Assembly: GCA_024276815.1 (NCBI GenBank)
Contig: JAJRWM010000056.1
Location: forward strand, 1 to 5,689
DNA: 5,689 nucleotides
From: a bacterium
GTDB taxonomy: Bacteria; JACRDZ01; JAJRWM01
Reading direction: 5' to 3'
The notes under the pieces were generated by a model. That model did no database searches. It had not been told where the DNA came from and worked only from the letters and a program-made list of their open reading frames with translations. The position numbers and the translations under genes were made by a program. Of this stretch, positions 4,850-5,689 are shown one piece after another (the stretch's first letter is position 1; every line of letters begins with the position of its first letter).

Positions 4850-5689
4850 ATGTTTAAAGTGGTGGTTATTGGCGGCGGTATTTCCGGTATGGCTTCAGCC
4901 TTTCTGGTGCGTGAATCACTGGGACAGGCCGGCATTGAGCACCAGCTCAAACTGATTGAGGCCGAAGACACCCTGGGCGGCAAGGTCAGGACCTTCAAGG
5001 GAGAGCGATTTACCTGCGAGACCGGCTCCAATGGTTTTCTGGACAACAAACCGCTGAGCCTGGAATTGGTCAAAAAAGTCGGAATTGAAGATAAGCTGCT
5101 TCGAAGCGACGACGCGGCCGCGAAACGTTTTATCTACGCCCGGGGAAGGCTGCATATGCTTTCCGCCAATCCCTTGAAGCTGTTTGCCGATGACCTGCTT
5201 ACCATACCCGGGCGGCTTCGTCTGCTTTGTGAAAATTTCGGCGCCCGGCGTCCCGAAGGCGTTGACGAAACGATCGCCGACTTCGCCCGGCGGCGGGTTG
5301 GCAAAAACGCCTATGAAATGTTGATCGATCCCATGGTCGGCGGTATTCACGCCGGCAACCCGGAAAAGCTCAGTCTGAAGAGTTGTTTCGCCCGTATGTA
5401 TGAAATGGAAACGGAATACGGCACGCTGACCAAGGCCATGATCCAGTTGAGAAAAAACAAAAAGAAACAACAAAGCGGCGGCGGCCCGTCGGGACCCGGC
5501 GGCGTGCTGACGACTTTCAAAGGGGGACTGAGCCAGATCATCGAGGAGATCGCGAAAAAGCTTGGCGGGGAGACCATTATCAGCGGTCACCCGGTTGAAA
5601 AGGTCAGTTACCTGTCAAACAACGGCAAAGTGAAATACCAGGTCGCCTTCTCTTCCTCAGGGAAACTTGATCCGTTGGAAGCCGATGTC
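4850..5689 (+). CDS. hemY: HemY/HemG-type protoporphyrinogen/coproporphyrinogen oxidase, 3' end missing
   Basis: The first 280 codons of an FAD-dependent oxidase; family members are usually about 450-480 residues, so roughly 60 per cent is present. The FAD-binding fold opens with VVVIGGGISGMAS (GxGxxG at 8-13). The ribose-binding acid E37 follows, then the LGGKVRT motif (42-48) and ETGSNGFL (57-64). PMVGGIHAG and LTTFKGGLSQII are typical of bacterial HemY. These enzymes oxidise protoporphyrinogen IX or, in Gram-positive bacteria, coproporphyrinogen III to the aromatic porphyrin. Between the two blocks is a polar low-complexity stretch rich in Lys, Gln and Gly (RKNKKKQQ, then SGGGPSGPGG), probably a flexible loop. 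The ATG at 4850 follows GAGGAG (4838-4843) by six bases. It starts 41 bases after hemH and may also have its own promoter. The frame is open to the window edge. Confidence 0.92.
   Translation, partial: MFKVVVIGGGISGMASAFLVRESLGQAGIEHQLKLIEAEDTLGGKVRTFKGERFTCETGSNGFLDNKPLSLELVKKVGIEDKLLRSDDAAAKRFIYARGRLHMLSANPLKLFADDLLTIPGRLRLLCENFGARRPEGVDETIADFARRRVGKNAYEMLIDPMVGGIHAGNPEKLSLKSCFARMYEMETEYGTLTKAMIQLRKNKKKQQSGGGPSGPGGVLTTFKGGLSQIIEEIAKKLGGETIISGHPVEKVSYLSNNGKVKYQVAFSSSGKLDPLEADV

Noticed and set aside
4916-5590. Long minus-strand open frame opposite hemY
   Set aside because: Its translation shows no recognisable domain, while the plus strand gives a continuous FAD oxidase.
1-5689. CRISPR arrays, tRNA or rRNA genes
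   Set aside because: No regularly spaced repeats and no tRNA- or rRNA-like segments were seen on either strand.

Overview
The window looks like the chromosome of an anaerobic or facultatively anaerobic bacterium of intermediate GC content. The strong purine-rich ribosome binding sites, the SpoIIE-type phosphatase and the radical SAM haem gene would fit a Clostridia/Peptococcaceae-like organism or a member of the Desulfobacterota. The sequence alone does not decide between them.

Layout. Positions 1-141 hold one end of an insertion sequence, with the first 13 codons of a probable ISNCY-type transposase on the minus strand. Positions 142-273 are non-coding and contain a nested inverted repeat around a 16-bp perfect palindrome. 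A minus-strand gene (274-1398) encodes a PAS domain joined to a SpoIIE/PP2C serine phosphatase. A divergent intergenic region of 302 bp (1399-1700) carries an extended -10 promoter for the phosphatase, a weaker candidate plus-strand promoter and several dyads. From 1701 to the end runs a plus-strand haem operon: an AhbD-like radical SAM/SPASM enzyme, hemE, hemH and the first 280 codons of a hemY/hemG-type oxidase, which runs off the right edge.

How the genes fit together. HemE makes coproporphyrinogen III from uroporphyrinogen III. HemY-type oxidases aromatise the ring, and HemH inserts iron. AhbD-family enzymes decarboxylate iron-coproporphyrin III to haem with radical chemistry. Together these could form a complete late haem route: HemE, then a HemY-like coproporphyrinogen oxidase, then HemH, then AhbD, with AhbD replacing the ChdC/HemQ step. 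Alternatively, HemY and HemH may work on protoporphyrin IX with a coproporphyrinogen dehydrogenase (HemN) encoded elsewhere, and the radical SAM protein may have another role. No HemN, HemQ, AhbA/B or AhbC gene is in the window.

The most unusual signal is not a gene. Inside hemH (3921-3958), a perfect 10-bp GC-rich inverted repeat with an 8-nt loop is followed by nine Ts, the classic form of an intrinsic terminator, in the coding strand about 110 bp after the start codon. A good sigma-70-like promoter spans the end of hemH just before hemY. Together these suggest that hemE, hemH and hemY expression may be uncoupled by internal termination and re-initiation.
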